From: Chloranthus sessilifolius
Taxonomy: Eukaryota; Streptophyta; Magnoliopsida; Chloranthales; Chloranthaceae
NCBI GenBank assembly: GCA_021018995.1
Contig: CM037597.1
Coordinates: 5,531,299-5,595,298 of the forward strand
Reading direction: 5' to 3'
Length of the DNA: 64,000 nucleotides
Under the pieces are notes generated by a model. It made no database searches and was not told the DNA's origin. It was given only the letters and a program-made list of their open reading frames with translations. Numbering within the stretch: the stretch's first letter is position 1; each line of letters starts with the position of its first letter. Both the position numbers and the translations under genes were made by a program. Below are positions 35,722-47,022 of the stretch, one piece after another.

Positions 35722-35997
35722 CTAGGTTAGTCGCCTAGCGTGAAACCCTATAGAAGTTCCGTTTGGATGTCAAGTAGTACCTACTCTGAAAATCTGATGT
35801 GAGGCAACATACACAACATAGATAACATCTATCAAAAGAAGAAATATTATTGAAAAAGTATTTTATACACCATTCAAAATGTTACCAAAGTTAACAAAAA
35901 ATAAATGCATCAAATATGCCGGTCCGAATTCAATATTTAACCACGTCCTCTTAAAGGCCGAATAAGACTTTTTTTGAAAAATAAATAATTTAAATCA
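35722..35997 (-). repeat. inverted-repeat arm, right
   Basis: Reverse complement of 32385-32650, from ATAGCTAGGTTAGTCGCC to AAAAATAAATAAT. Confidence 0.8.
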
Positions 35998-36329
35998 CAT
36001 GCCATCTCTCACAAGAACACAAAACGAATTTTTTGGAAATACACAACGTTCCACACCAACCTACATACCCAAGCTTGGGACCATCAGTCAATCTTTTTAT
36101 TTTCACGGATAAAAAAAAGTTCTAAAATAATATTTTAGCTTGATGTGTGCCTTATGATTGAGGGATTTATGCGACATGAAAGGAAAGGCAGACCGCCAGA
36201 TTTTATGCACATAGTCTCGTGGTTTGAAAAAATTTAATATTTATTTAAAAGGGATATCTTGGTCATATTAATGTAGTAGACTACTTTGCTTTTGTTTAAC
36301 AAGTCATATAACTGGAAGGGCGTGCGAGG

Positions 36330-36726
36330 GCCATAATCGAAAGTGGTAAGAAATCTGACTATAATCGAAAGTGATAAGAAATCTGTACACTTTGCCCAAC
36401 ATATTCTATCCACGTGTCTCGCCAGCCTGAAAAACTTGACTTTAATTATAGAAGAATATAAACGGTGGATTTGATATATAATTTTATAGACAGCTTATGT
36501 GGTGCGACCGGACTGGCTAGAATTCTCGGGGCCCACTATGTGTGCAGCTAGTCAGGCCTCGCCAGGTAAGCTGTCTGAAAAATTATCGTTAAAAATTGTT
36601 CACCAAATAACAGGGTTCCTTCAGTAATAGCTTGGGAATTAAATAAGAAATTAAGTCGACCCACCAACCAAGGCCTATGAGGCTATAAATGAGCTTCACT
36701 TGGCCATTGTTTCATTATAGCTACTC
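36330..36726 (+). promoter_or_regulatory. peroxidase promoter and short 5' UTR
   Basis: A TATA box (GCTATAAATG, core 36684-36690) lies about 40 bp before the ATG at 36727, so the leader is very short. A CACGTG core (36411-36416, as CCACGTGTC) could be a G-box/ABRE, and a TTGAC W-box core lies near 36437. A 27-bp unit (ATAATCGAAAGTGRTAAGAA) is doubled at 36332-36386. The roles of these boxes are inferred only. Confidence 0.6.
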
Positions 36727-38812
36727 ATGGCTTCTTCTTCTTCTTCTTCAAAATCTCTTCTCTTCTTCTTCTGCTTCATCTGTGTATTCCCTTTCGTCCT
36801 TTATTTGGGAGAAGCTCAAACGTCTCCTCCTTTGGTGAGGGGTCTGTCATGGACTTTTTACAGAGCAAGCTGCCCAAAACTTGAAGATATAGTGAGAGAG
36901 AGGCTACGAGAGGTGTTCAAAAATAATATTGGCCAAGCTGCTGCCTTGCTCCGTATCCATTTCCACGACTGTTTCGTTCAGGTACTTAAATGTTCGGGTT
37001 TGTGCTAACGTGCGCCACTAGTCTTTTGGTAGGATCTTTCTGCTTTTTATTTTTTAATGTCTGCTTTTTTCGTGTGCGGTGATTCGAAAATCGTGCAAAC
37101 CGAACCTGTCGGAGCCGAAGACTAAGAACAGTGTTGTGGCGCAACGTGACTCGCTGCACGCTGAGGATAGTGTTGTGGGCAGAGTTTAAAGGATTAATTA
37201 CACTACTACAGAAGTTTACCTTTGTATATAGTTTAAGGGAAATAGTTCATATTTGGGGACCTGTGTTTAGTTGAAACACAATCTATAAGTCATCTGATAT
37301 AATGTTCATGATCACAGATCTGAAGGGCAAAAGATTGACACGAAATACCGTTTTTGTCGTATGATTCAACGTAGTCAAAAGTCATCCAACATTTGACTCC
37401 TTGAATAGTGTGATAAAGATGATATTGTGTGCCCATCTTTTGCACCAAATATTTTAGATAGGCTTTAGTTAGGTCCAATTGGCCTAATTGGGGTTCGGTT
37501 GATTCTATAAAACGGTGGATCATGGCATAGCTCTTTCTTAGTCTTTTGTAATATCAGGTTATCATTTATTTTAGTTGATTCTCATTCTCTTCGACAACAC
37601 CCACATTCCTCTTTATTAGAGCGAATAAAATCTCTTATAACAAAGAATGAGTAGAGAGGAGGGTAAAACTGTTAAACATATTAATCTTGCATGAAATCTT
37701 GTAATATAAGGAGTTACGAGGGAGAAGTGGTACCTTCTAAAGGAGGTTTTGGAGGATATTAGCAAAGAGGATAAAAACCTCCTAAAAGAACCGACACTTG
37801 GGTGGGTAGATATAGGTACCTGCCGCCCCCTTGCTACTTGACGCGTTTAGGCAGACTTTATTTACCGGGGCAGGTAAGCTCCGACATTCAAATTTCGGTA
37901 GAGCAGGGTCGAAACATTGGATGAAGAGACCCAGTTTTACAAAAATTAGTATGTCGGAAGTGTTTTAAGTTAAGATTCTCTTGCATCCAATAGTTCTAAA
38001 GTCAGTCGGTTGTACCCTATTAACTATTAAACTAATTGGACCTGACCAAAAACCTCTTTAGATAATGGCTTTCGAATCTGATGACTTAAGTGGTCTTTTA
38101 AAATTGACAAGGGTCCTTAAAATACGGAAGTCTTTTTTTAGATTATGTGCAAGGGCCAATGTGCAAGTAATGACTCTTTCTTATCCTAAATACGGATTAA
38201 TTTTTGGCCAAACTGATCGTATCGGTATCGATACACATCGTATCGGACTATATGTCTCAGTTTTTTACCAAGACACGTCTCAATTTTCGACCGAGGTATT
38301 TAGTTTTCCTCTTTTTTTTTTTTTTTTTTTTTTTTTAAATATTTTAAATAGGCCGATACGTATCAGTGTCAGCCGAGTCGTATCGGCCTCGGACAAACTG
38401 ATACTCGAGACCAATAGCCATTTTAATACTTGATCCACATAATAAGCTATTATTTTTGTTTTTGGTTCATGTGCAGGGTTGTGATGGGTCCGTGTTGCTG
38501 GACGGGTCGGCTAGTGGTCCGAGCGAGCAAGATGCACCACCGAACTTGACACTGAGGCCTGAGGCCTTTGACATAATCAACGATCTACGTAGCCGCGTCG
38601 AAAGAGCCTGTGGACGTGTCGTCTCCTGCTCTGATATCACTGCCCTTGCTGCTCGTGACTCTGTTTTCCTCGTAAGTAGTTCCTTTTTCAAACTCCTTGC
38701 TAAGTTGCACACTGGTCTACTATCTCCGACTGGCGGCTAACTTGCGCCCATTGCGTATATTTTTTATTTGACTCTTAAAAACCCAAGGGTAGAGAACCGT
38801 TCGTCATAAAAG

Positions 38813-38864
<52 letters not shown>

Positions 38865-41251
38865 ACTGAGCGAAACCGAGCATCTATTGGTATGACTTCT
38901 ATGTTTAGCCATAGTAGGCAAGATTGTTCATCTTCAAAGTTGCTTTTTGATTTGGGCCATATGCAACACCATACAAGCCATCTTATCCGAAAACCACGAT
39001 GTTAAGATATTTTAGGCAAAAAAATTTGTACGAAACATGATCTCCATCATTTGATTTGTGAGAGTCAATCATTGAATTAGATGATTGCATGAATCAAAAA
39101 ATCGGGTTTTCGATACGTATCGTCTAAACCTTCAGGATGATATATATCGTGTATCGTCCGATACATTTAGTATATCAGCAATACATTTAGTCCATCTTGG
39201 TATATATATATTTTTTAAATTCAAAAAAATACTTTAAAATTTTAGGATGGACGATAAATTGACTAATAATTTGAACGATAAAGGTGATAAATTGGATGAT
39301 ACGGACGATAATTTGACTATTTCTAAGTAGCCAAAGAAAAACTCTAAAATTATGGAACGGATGATACATTGGACACACTACAAAAAATAAGGTTAATAGC
39401 GGTAGTTTTTTTTAATAAAAAACTGCCACTATTAGTCCTGTCGCTACAAAAAACTGCCGTTACAAAAACAATAGCGACAGTTTTTTATAGCGACAGGGCT
39501 AATAGCGGCAATTTTTTAATCAAAAAAACTGCCGCTAATAGTCTTATTTTTTGTAGTAACGATACGGACGATACAAACGATAATTTGACTGTTTCTTAGG
39601 GCCCCGAGAAAAATCCATTTTGCGACATCGTTCAGGTCCAAAATCAATATGTATCAGACGTTATTTTGATCCATGATTAATTGTATCGAATCAGATGACA
39701 AAGATTACTTTTCGTGCCAATTTTTAGCCTCAAAGATCATTAATTGATAGCCTTCAAATCATCCAGCTTTGATGGTAATCTTGCAATGATTACAAAACAA
39801 CAAAGTCTTTCTTTTTAACCTTGTCACGCGTATGATATTAATCTCGTGTGCAAGAACTACCTCCCTAAATTTATATGCAAGAAATGCGTTGTATACACTT
39901 TTCTTTCATATAAAATCGTTTTATTCGGATAAAAGGTTTAGTTAAACATATTTTCTATTTTTTTTAATATGCTTCTTATAATAATTTTTATTTGTCCTGT
40001 ATTCCATTTTTTACCTTTTCTTTTTTTCCGAATTATGTATTCTTCTCATATCCGGTCTTTTTCCCCTTTCTTTTCCCATATTTCTCATTTTTTGTCTTTT
40101 TTTTTGCCAAAATTCTAACATGCCTCCTTTTTTTTCGGTATTTCTTTGTGGCTATGAATCAAAATATCGTTCAATACTGATACGTATCGGTTTTGGACTT
40201 AGACGATACAGTAAATTGGATGTTTCTCGGAGTCTCTTAAAACCAATCAAATTATCATTCAATTTATCGTCTATATCGTTCATATAGTTCAATTTATCGT
40301 CTGTATCGTTCAATTTATCGTCCGTATTGGACAATAATTTGAAATTATCATCTGATAATTTCAAATGATTATCTAGTGAGGGTCCTAGTTTCAAGTGGCG
40401 AAGGGAAAACATCAGTATGCATTGTTTGAAATTGATGCATATCAATTTTGGAGCTGGACGATATATATATATATTGAATTTCCGAAATTTTTATCTATGT
40501 TTGTGACTATGCTAACAAAGCCTATAGGCTAACAAGGAGCAGCACAAACGACATAATATTGAACCTAATATTAACTCAGTATTATGCAATTTGTAACTGA
40601 TACCATTTGCCAAAAAATATGTACATGTCTCGGCAGACTGGCGGTCCCGACTACCGTGTCCCCTTGGGCAGGCGCGATGGCATCACTTTCGCTACAAGAA
40701 ATGCAACACTAGCCAACCTCCCCGGTCCCTTTAGCAATGCCACCGCCCTTATTGCCGCACTAGCCCAAAAGAACCTCGACGCCACCGACCTTGTTGCACT
40801 CTCCGGCGGCCACACTATCGGTATCGGACACTGCACATCATTCCAAAACCGGCTCTACCCTTCCCAGGACTCCACCTTGGACCAGACATATGCAAGGAAC
40901 CTATATGCTATTTGTCCCCGAGTCAACTCGCCTAACACGACCGTTTTGGACCTCCGATCTCCTGACCTCTTCGATAACAAGTACTTCGTAGATCTCATGA
41001 ACCGTCAGGGACTGTTCACATCAGACCAGGATCTGTATACGAATCGGATCACTCGACCCATCGTCACGAGTTTTGCTGTCAACCAGACGTTGTTCTTCGA
41101 GAAGTTTGTGCTTGGTATGATCAAGATGAGTCAACTAAACGTATTGACAGGGGCACAAGGCGAGTTACGAGCGAATTGTTCGGCTCGTAACTCGGCTGGC
41201 TCGGTCTTAGAAACTGTGGTGGATCTTGATGGTGTAGCACAAGAGTTTTAG
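36727..41251 (+). CDS. class III secretory peroxidase, peroxidase 12-like (3 exons)
   Basis: Exons 36727-36981, 38477-38671 and 40637-41251 join in phase 0 with GT...AG borders and give 354 residues, normal for the family. Residues 1-31 are a signal peptide (Ser run then hydrophobic). LSWTFYRASCP starts the mature core. RIHFHDCFVQ holds distal Arg76 and His80; Asn108 is in PNLTL. GGHTIG holds proximal heme ligand His209. The eight Cys of the fold (SCP, HDC, GCDG, AC...SC, GHC, ICP, ANC) are visible. GGPDYRVPLGRRDG and NKYFVDLMNRQGLFTSDQDL closely follow Arabidopsis peroxidase 12. The enzyme oxidises phenolics with H2O2 in the wall or vacuole. The third intron common in the family, near the proximal His, is absent. 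Introns of 1.5 and 2.0 kb are filled with repeats. It looks intact. Confidence 0.95.
37505..37800. repeat. dispersed repeat in peroxidase intron 1 (partner 52462-52770)
   Basis: Shares a colinear series with the bHLH intron 2: CATAGCTCTTT, TTTTAGTTGATTCTCATT, GAGTAGAGA.GAGGGTA, TCTTGCAT.A.ATCTT and AAGGAGTTA. Identity is roughly 75-80 percent by eye. Family unknown. Confidence 0.6.
38195..38432. repeat. CGATACGTATCGG-family repeat in peroxidase intron 1
   Basis: Words such as GTATCGGTATCGATACAC and GCCGATACGTATCAGTG surround a T run (38312-38336). It ends only about 45 bp before exon 2. Confidence 0.65.
38813..38862. repeat. poly-A run in peroxidase intron 2
   Basis: About 50 bp of A with a single G. 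Could be a retroposon tail or an unstable homopolymer; no element is recognised next to it. Confidence 0.7.
39095..39680. repeat. CGATAC-family repeat in peroxidase intron 2, split by a CACTA-type MITE
   Basis: The left part (39100-39375) and right part (39559-39680) share GATACGGACGATAC and ATTTGACT-type words. They read on from one another across the MITE at 39376-39558. Confidence 0.65.
39376..39558. mobile_element. CACTA-type MITE, copy 2
   Basis: Starts CACTACAAAAAATAAGG and ends ATTTTTTGTAGTA. The interior has AATAGCGGCAGTTTTTT-like inverted words. It lies inside a CGATAC-family repeat within peroxidase intron 2; flanks ACA/ACG. Confidence 0.75.
40165..40480. repeat. CGATAC-family repeat in peroxidase intron 2, copy near exon 3
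   Basis: Begins near TACTGATACGTATCGG. It then has a small tandem array CAATTTATCGTCTRTATCGTT (about 40250-40330). It ends at a short (TA)n, 160 bp before exon 3. Confidence 0.65.
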
Positions 41252-41322
41252 CTTTTGTTAGCGTAGTGAGGTAAATGGTAAGGACACTTGAACCTACTGC
41301 TTGTATTGTGTGTTGTACCAAA

Positions 41323-41328
41323 AATAAA
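41323..41328 (+). terminator. peroxidase polyadenylation signal
   Basis: AATAAA 72 bp after the stop codon, the first canonical signal downstream. Confidence 0.55.
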
Positions 41329-41726
41329 TGATAAAAGGATCCTTTCTATCAGATTAGGATACCTTTATTAGCGCCCACGTTGGAAATTCCTTCAAAATCA
41401 TTTATTTTTTTGTTTATAAAAATAAACGATTTTTAGAGGACATGGGGCTTTTAATTGGGTTGCAGGTTTTGTGATCAAAGATTCTTGTAGGGCCACTGAT
41501 GGTTCTACCCTTTACACCGTTGATGAATCAGATTATAGAAGGTTTTTTTGCCCAATCTTTCATATATTAGATCTTGAGATCATGATATTAAACGGTCAGA
41601 TGTTAATTATCTCTTTCATGAGATTTTCGTTTCAATTATTAAACTTCCTGTGGCAACATGCCCATTGACCTATTGATTTGGATTTTTTGCACCATTGACT
41701 TGGTAGGCCAACCACTGGATATACTA

Positions 41727-41869
41727 TGTTAGAATAGTCTCGAGGGGCATGTTAGAATAGTCCTACATTGCTTGTTGGCTTGGAGGTCTTGAGCTATATA
41801 TAATCTGAATACTGCTCACTTTACCCGCCGATTTTTTGAGATTGACGTAGGCTCATGAAATTCTTAACA
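41727..41869 (+). mobile_element. very small solo LTR (143 bp, TRIM-like) with perfect TSD
   Basis: TGTTAG...CTTAACA flanked by TACTA on both sides (41722-41726 and 41870-41874). The first 23 bp are partly duplicated (TGTTAGAATAGTC twice). It contains AGTCCTACATTG about 23 bp before GCTATATATAAT, resembling a plant snRNA promoter pair. Confidence 0.8.
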
Positions 41870-42139
41870 TACTATAGCCCAAAAAAATTACCCTTTGAAT
41901 AGCTTTTTTTACGTACAACAAAAATTTAAAAGCACCCAGCTGCCCCCACTTGCCAAATCATTTTCAGGTGGAGGGCTAGGTGGGTGCTTTTTGTTTTGGT
42001 TGGTGCAATTAGTGGCATCCTATACCATATATATGTATATAGATGTTATATGAGACTTATTATAATTAAGCAACTGTCAACGTAAAATATGTTTGACCTA
42101 ACTTATATAAATCATATGTATTTACAACTGGTGCACATG

Positions 42140-42370
42140 CCCATGGTATCAAGTATCGGTTGATACCAATACACATGGGTATCTTGGCCAACCGATAACG
42201 ATACGGCCCTGATACAGTATTGGGGCTGTATTGATATCAGTATCGGCTGATATGGCACTATATTGGCCGATATCTCTTTTTTTTGAATTTATTTAAAAAA
42301 TAATAATAGTGTATCAGTCTTATCCTGCACCGATACCCGAGTTGATACCTTGCACATGTCCATTGATAGA
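42140..42370. repeat. CGATAC-family repeat, intergenic copy
   Basis: Words ATCGGTTGATACC, CCGATAACGATACGG and CACCGATACCCGAGTTGATACC. Similar to the intronic copies but more diverged. Confidence 0.6.
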
Positions 42371-42739
42371 GCATTATCGGCAGCCCCTTAGCCCGGACTA
42401 GGTTTCAAGGGACTCCAGCCCTTACTCGACCCGTTAACTCTCAGCCCAGGCTCGGGGCAGGCATCATAATATTGTTTAGGGAGTCATTACTTTCACACAC
42501 TTTTCTAATAGTTGTCTATTATTTGACCTGAAGCAATCAACGATTTTCAAGATGTATGAGAGGTAGGCCCTTTCTTTTACGAAAATTGGCTTACTAAAAT
42601 AGTCTTCACAGCCAATCCATGCTTCTACTCACTTCTCTCCAGCTTCTTTTTACATTTATTATAATTGAAGGTGTTTTTGAATATTCTTGAAGAAGTTAGG
42701 GAGATTTTGGTAAGCGCATAAAGTGGTGTTAGTTATGAT

Positions 42740-42895
42740 GATATCAGATAGCTACACACAGGAGGGTTAAGGTAACAGTGGCACGTCACGAGCTCTTCTT
42801 AGAATCTCTTCAAAAAGGCTCTGTCTACACAATGATTCTTTAGTAACAGATTAGAGAAACTGAAGAAAATGAAGAGGAGGATATATCACTACCAT
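42740..42895. repeat. dispersed repeat, copy 2 (partner 2795-2935)
   Basis: Colinear with the copy beside the copia LTR, including the left lead-in GATAGC.ACACAC. Four extra bases after GGCTCTG distinguish it. Confidence 0.7.
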
Positions 42896-43070
42896 TTCCC
42901 ATTAGTGCCACGTTTACAAAGATTTCGCCAGCCGCAGTTTCAGGGCCAGATTTTTCCTCATAAATAACGGCCAAATCGTACCTAGCCCAGCTGCATTGCC
43001 CGACGCGTTTACGTGTTTTTAGAGCGCTAACTACCAAATGCCACTCTTTTTTATCAAAATTACTAAACAA
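42840..43070 (-). pseudogene. possible gene fragment, function not recognised
   Basis: A 76-residue frame whose first 55 residues (KKEWHLVVSALKTRKRVGQC, then WARYDLAVIYEEK) look more protein-like than its neighbours. I do not recognise the family. Its C-terminal part overlaps the dispersed repeat above, which would fit a captured and duplicated gene piece. It may equally be chance. Confidence 0.25.
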
Positions 43071-43084
43071 GACAACATGACACA

Positions 43085-43465
43085 GGGCTTAGTTTATATA
43101 TATATATCACCGTTCTCCAAGCTTTCATGTGGAGTTCTACCTCACACCCAAATATTTTTTGATGCCATGTGGAGATCAGATGCATTGTTTAGATCATCTA
43201 TGAAAAAATAATAATTGAAAATTCATTTCCATTGTGTATTTTTTGAACTGTGAAATGTGGACCAATGAAACCTGTCAACCTTTGATTTGTATATTTAAAA
43301 AGTTTTTTTCCAAATTTCTTTTTTTTAATATTGATCTAAACCGTCAACTTGTTCTCCACATGACACTCAAGCAGTATTTTGGGTGCCACGTGGAGCTCCA
43401 TGTGTATCTTGGAGGACGGTCACCGTCCTCCATTCACCTAACCGGCTCCCATATATATATATATA
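43085..43465. mobile_element. MITE of the GGGAGCCGGTTAG family, copy 1
   Basis: The right end (ACCGGCTCCCATATATA, inverted) and the adjoining GGAGGACGGTCACCGTCCTC and GCCACGTGGAGCTCCA match the start of the foldback at 49221 in reverse complement. The left arm (CTCCAAGC...CATGTGGAG) is a weaker inverted copy of the same sequence. Confidence 0.65.
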
Positions 43466-43516
43466 TTGATCATAACTTAATTTATATATTTTTTTAGTTT
43501 TAAATGAGGACACTAT

Positions 43517-43742
43517 GTCCCAATCTTTCACTTGATGGATCTTGAGAACATGAGCGTACCATTAGATAGTCTGTTTTTTATTTTATGTGGTATAGTCTCT
43601 AAAATGTTAGCTAAAAATCAATTTTGAGCGTACATGTGATGTTAAGGTCACTTTTCTAAAATGTGTGCTGTGTGAAATAAAACAATGATCGTGTGATGGT
43701 ACGCCCATGATCTCAAGATCCATCGCGTGAAAGATTGGGAGG
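43517..43742. mobile_element. small foldback element with about 43-bp arms
   Basis: CCCAATCTTTCAC.TGATGGATCTTGAGAACATG at the left is mirrored by CATGATCTCAAGATCCATC.CGTGAAAGATTGGG at the right. The arm sequence belongs to the same old family as the Mutator-like MITE at 28581. Confidence 0.65.
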
Positions 43743-43849
43743 ATAAATGATCACCAGTGTTTGATTCAACACAGTCAATGTGCTTCGGCGTGAGTAAACA
43801 AAAAGAATTGGTGTGTGGATTTGAAGGTACTCTATAAGATTCAACCGGC

Positions 43850-44020
43850 TCTCTCGTTTCGTGTGGAGAGAGCCGATATGGGCCCATATCGGTCGATACT
43901 TGTATTTTTAATTTTTTCTTAAAAAATAAATAAATATAAAAATAATTCGGCCGATACTTATCAGCCAATTCGTATCGGTCCTTCAAGACTGATACCCGAT
44001 ATCGATACCAAGTTTTTTAC
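43850..44020. repeat. CGATAC-family repeat, intergenic copy 2
   Basis: GCCGATATGGGCCCATATCGG and CCGATACTTATCAGCC words, ending ACTGATACCCGATATCGATACC. Confidence 0.6.
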
Positions 44021-44439
44021 CATCCAATTTATTGAATCCCATACGACCGGTTTCAACAAGTTTTAGTGGTTGGAATCATATTCGAGCCAGTCATGATTTG
44101 ACTTCCACGTCTACCGGAGCTCATGAGGAACACAGGCAAGACAATCTTGACGGAATCGAGAGATAAAGATGCAATGAAGTATCTTATCATTTATAACCAT
44201 CTGGTAGAAGGGAATCTTGAATTTCACGGCATCAACATTACATAGGTAAAAAATCTTTTATGTCAAAATTAGCTATTTTGAAAAGCTCTAAAAACTGATT
44301 ATAAGTTTTGATCCTTTGAACCTGACCATGGAGTACAAAAAAGGTAAAGCTAAAAAAAGCCAATGCCTTAATAAGCGATAAATTAGGACATCCAAGTTAG
44401 GGAGTTGATTCCCATTTGAGGTGGTTCTACTGGGGCTCC

Positions 44440-44715
44440 AAGTCTTGTACTGAAAACTGAAACCAACGGAAAAGGTTCGTCGAATCAGATCGAAACTGAC
44501 TCACTATTGAACCCACCCCAATCAGTTTGGTTTCGAATTTGGGTGGCTGAAACCAAAACCGGCTCGGTAGGTTTAGCAGACCGTCCCAAAATCTTTAAAA
44601 AACAAAAAGATCAAAAATATCGGAACCAAAATCAAAACGAACCGATTTTTCCAGCTTTGGTTTTGAGTTTTCGAAATTTAATCAAAACCGATTTATTTCA
44701 GTTTAGGCAGGAATA
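44440..44715. repeat. degraded hAT-type MITE rich in AAACCG words
   Basis: Interior words (AAAACCGGCTCGG, AAAACGAACCGATTTTTCC) resemble the hAT MITE at 30474. The ends are not clear. Confidence 0.45.
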
Positions 44716-44834
44716 AAGGTCGTGCCCAGTGCACAAGGCTTCTGCCTTCACTAGCATCTAGGAGAGGTAAATTCTAGGCAGCCTTACGAACCTTTTTCTG
44801 TTTGGTTTTGGTTTGGTGAAGGTGAGGAGTGCCC

Positions 44835-44888
44835 AGATTATATATAGTCCAAGACCTCCGACCCAATAATGTAGGACTATTCTAACAA
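44835..44888 (-). promoter_or_regulatory. snRNA-type box pair in a small LTR remnant
   Basis: On the minus strand: TGTTAGAATAGTCCTACATT, about 20 bp, then CTATATATAATC. Same arrangement as the 143-bp solo LTR at 41727. Only one edge of the remnant is recognisable. Confidence 0.5.
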
Positions 44889-45192
44889 GGAAATCGATAC
44901 TTTCACGTCTTTTGAAGATTATAGCCGGCATTTTTACATAAGAATGGCATTATTGTAAGAATGGGGAAGAGGAGGTGCAAAATATGGAAGGGAACTCCGA
45001 CCGGGGCCCTGAGCCCTGAGAAATCTTTGTAACACGCGCGTAAGTATCCGTTTTTGTTTCGACGCCAATAACGGCATTGTCTTATGATTGTATTTTGGTC
45101 GCTTTCTTGCAGCCGAATCAGCTTCTCAGCTAAACATTGCCACCTTTTTAAACGTCTCTCCCACCCCCTGCCCCACCTCATACATTTATTCA

Positions 45193-45206
45193 CTCTCTCT
45201 CTCTCT
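45193..45206 (+). promoter_or_regulatory. (CT)n tract in the bHLH 5' leader
   Basis: CTCTCTCTCTCTCT ending 9 bp before the ATG at 45216. CT-rich leaders are common in plant genes; a role is not shown. No clear TATA box was found upstream. Confidence 0.45.
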
Positions 45207-45215
45207 AGAATCCCC

Positions 45216-46972
45216 ATGGCTGATGAAGGTGATCATGAAAACTTCTTATGGGAAACCCATTCATGGGCTTTCTCCAATTCTGATAATTCCGGTGGGAGCG
45301 AAGAGAAATCTGCTAAAAAGCCGCCCGAGTCGAGCTCCAATAATAGCCCTACAGTAGTGACCGCCCCGGCCAGTCGAAAGCGAGGGAGAAATGGGAATTC
45401 TAAAGAAGTCAAGGGCAGTGGCAGTGGAGGCGGAGGCGGCGATGAATCAGATCATGAGATTCATATATGGACAGAGAGAGAAAGGAGGAAGAAGATGAGG
45501 AACATGTTCTCCAATCTTCATGCCCTGCTCCCTCAATTGCCACCAAAGGTATACATATATAGACATGTTTGATGAACACCAAGTAGATCATTTATTTATT
45601 TTTAATTATTTTCCTTTTTCTTATTAATTTATTTATATACAAGGGTTTTAGTACAATTAGATAATAAGATCTTCACTTTAGGGTTATGCCAGTAGCTCAG
45701 CTTGAAGGTCCCCAATGACGCAACCTTAAGGTCTCAGCTTTCCTAACAAAAAAAAGGAAAAAGGAACTTCGCTTTCCAAGTTGTGTATGCTCCCCACCAA
45801 GAGGTTGTCGCAGTGGTAGGCGACTTGGGTATGCTTCCATAGGTCGGGAGTTCGAAAATCTACTCCTCTTCTGTGATAACAGGATGCCCAATAAGGTGCA
45901 TAATTCGTGAAATACTTGTGGCATGGTGGGGGCAACCGCATACCCTTAGGGCTTAGTCCAAGCATAAGCTTGGGATGCCCTAGCCAAAAAAATATTATAT
46001 ATATATATATATTGAGCTTGAGGTTGATGGAACCTCATCCTTTATTGAAAAATGAAAGGTTAGGTATGTTTATATATAGTGTACAAATCTTCTTTAAAAG
46101 AGAGAAATACCTTCTCATATTGGATTATGGAATTTTTTTTTTTTTTTTTTGCCTTTTACCTCGTATTTGATATTAATGAAGGGTGAGGGCCCATTAACCT
46201 CAAGCGCGTTTATAGGGAAAAAAAAGGAATACCCTCTCATAAGAAATAGGCCAAGGGTTTAGCAAACTTGAGGTGTTTAACAAATTGCAACCTTGATGTT
46301 AAATCCCAGCTTACCCTTTAAAAGAGAAAAAGGAAATAGAAGGCAAACAAAGGATCTTCAGAGGTGAACTAGAAAAACGATATTTCACTGAACTCATCTG
46401 ATTCTCATTCTTTATTAAAAAGGGAGGGATGAGAGAGAGAGAGATTTTATACCCTCCCATAAGAAATAAGGCGAAGGTTAAGCCTATAGCTAAAGCAGCA
46501 GGTTGACAATATTTCAACCTTGAGGTTGAAACCTACCTTACCCCATTAGAAAAAAGTAAAAAATTAAAACCAATCAAAGGACCTTGAGGTTTAATACTAA
46601 TTTATCATTAATGGCTCTTTGGAGATCGAACCATGAATCAAATATCTGTAAGTGATGATATCCCAATAAGCCGGCGACGGAGTTTGAATCCCAGAATATA
46701 TGAATTTAAGTAGAGATTTTTAAAAAGCTTCTAGTTGAAATTAGTTTCATTGATCAAAGTGCTAACTCATCTAGTCTTTCATATATATAATCAATACATG
46801 TACTTATACATGCAAGTAATGAGATGGGTCATCAGTTTATTTATTTCATAGAAAAAGTATGTGAATGAGGTCGAGCTAGGTCTATGGAATGACTATAAGC
46901 GAACTCCTGTGCATGTTTGGAAAATCCGACCCAATATAGGGGGCAGATGGTTTATGTCATAGAAGAAACACC

Positions 46973-47022
<50 letters not shown>

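Noticed and set aside
45805-45860. Functional tRNA gene from the box A and box B matches
   Set aside because: No acceptor or anticodon stem can be formed, and the sequence continues into a SINE tail that recurs in part at 47.0 kb.
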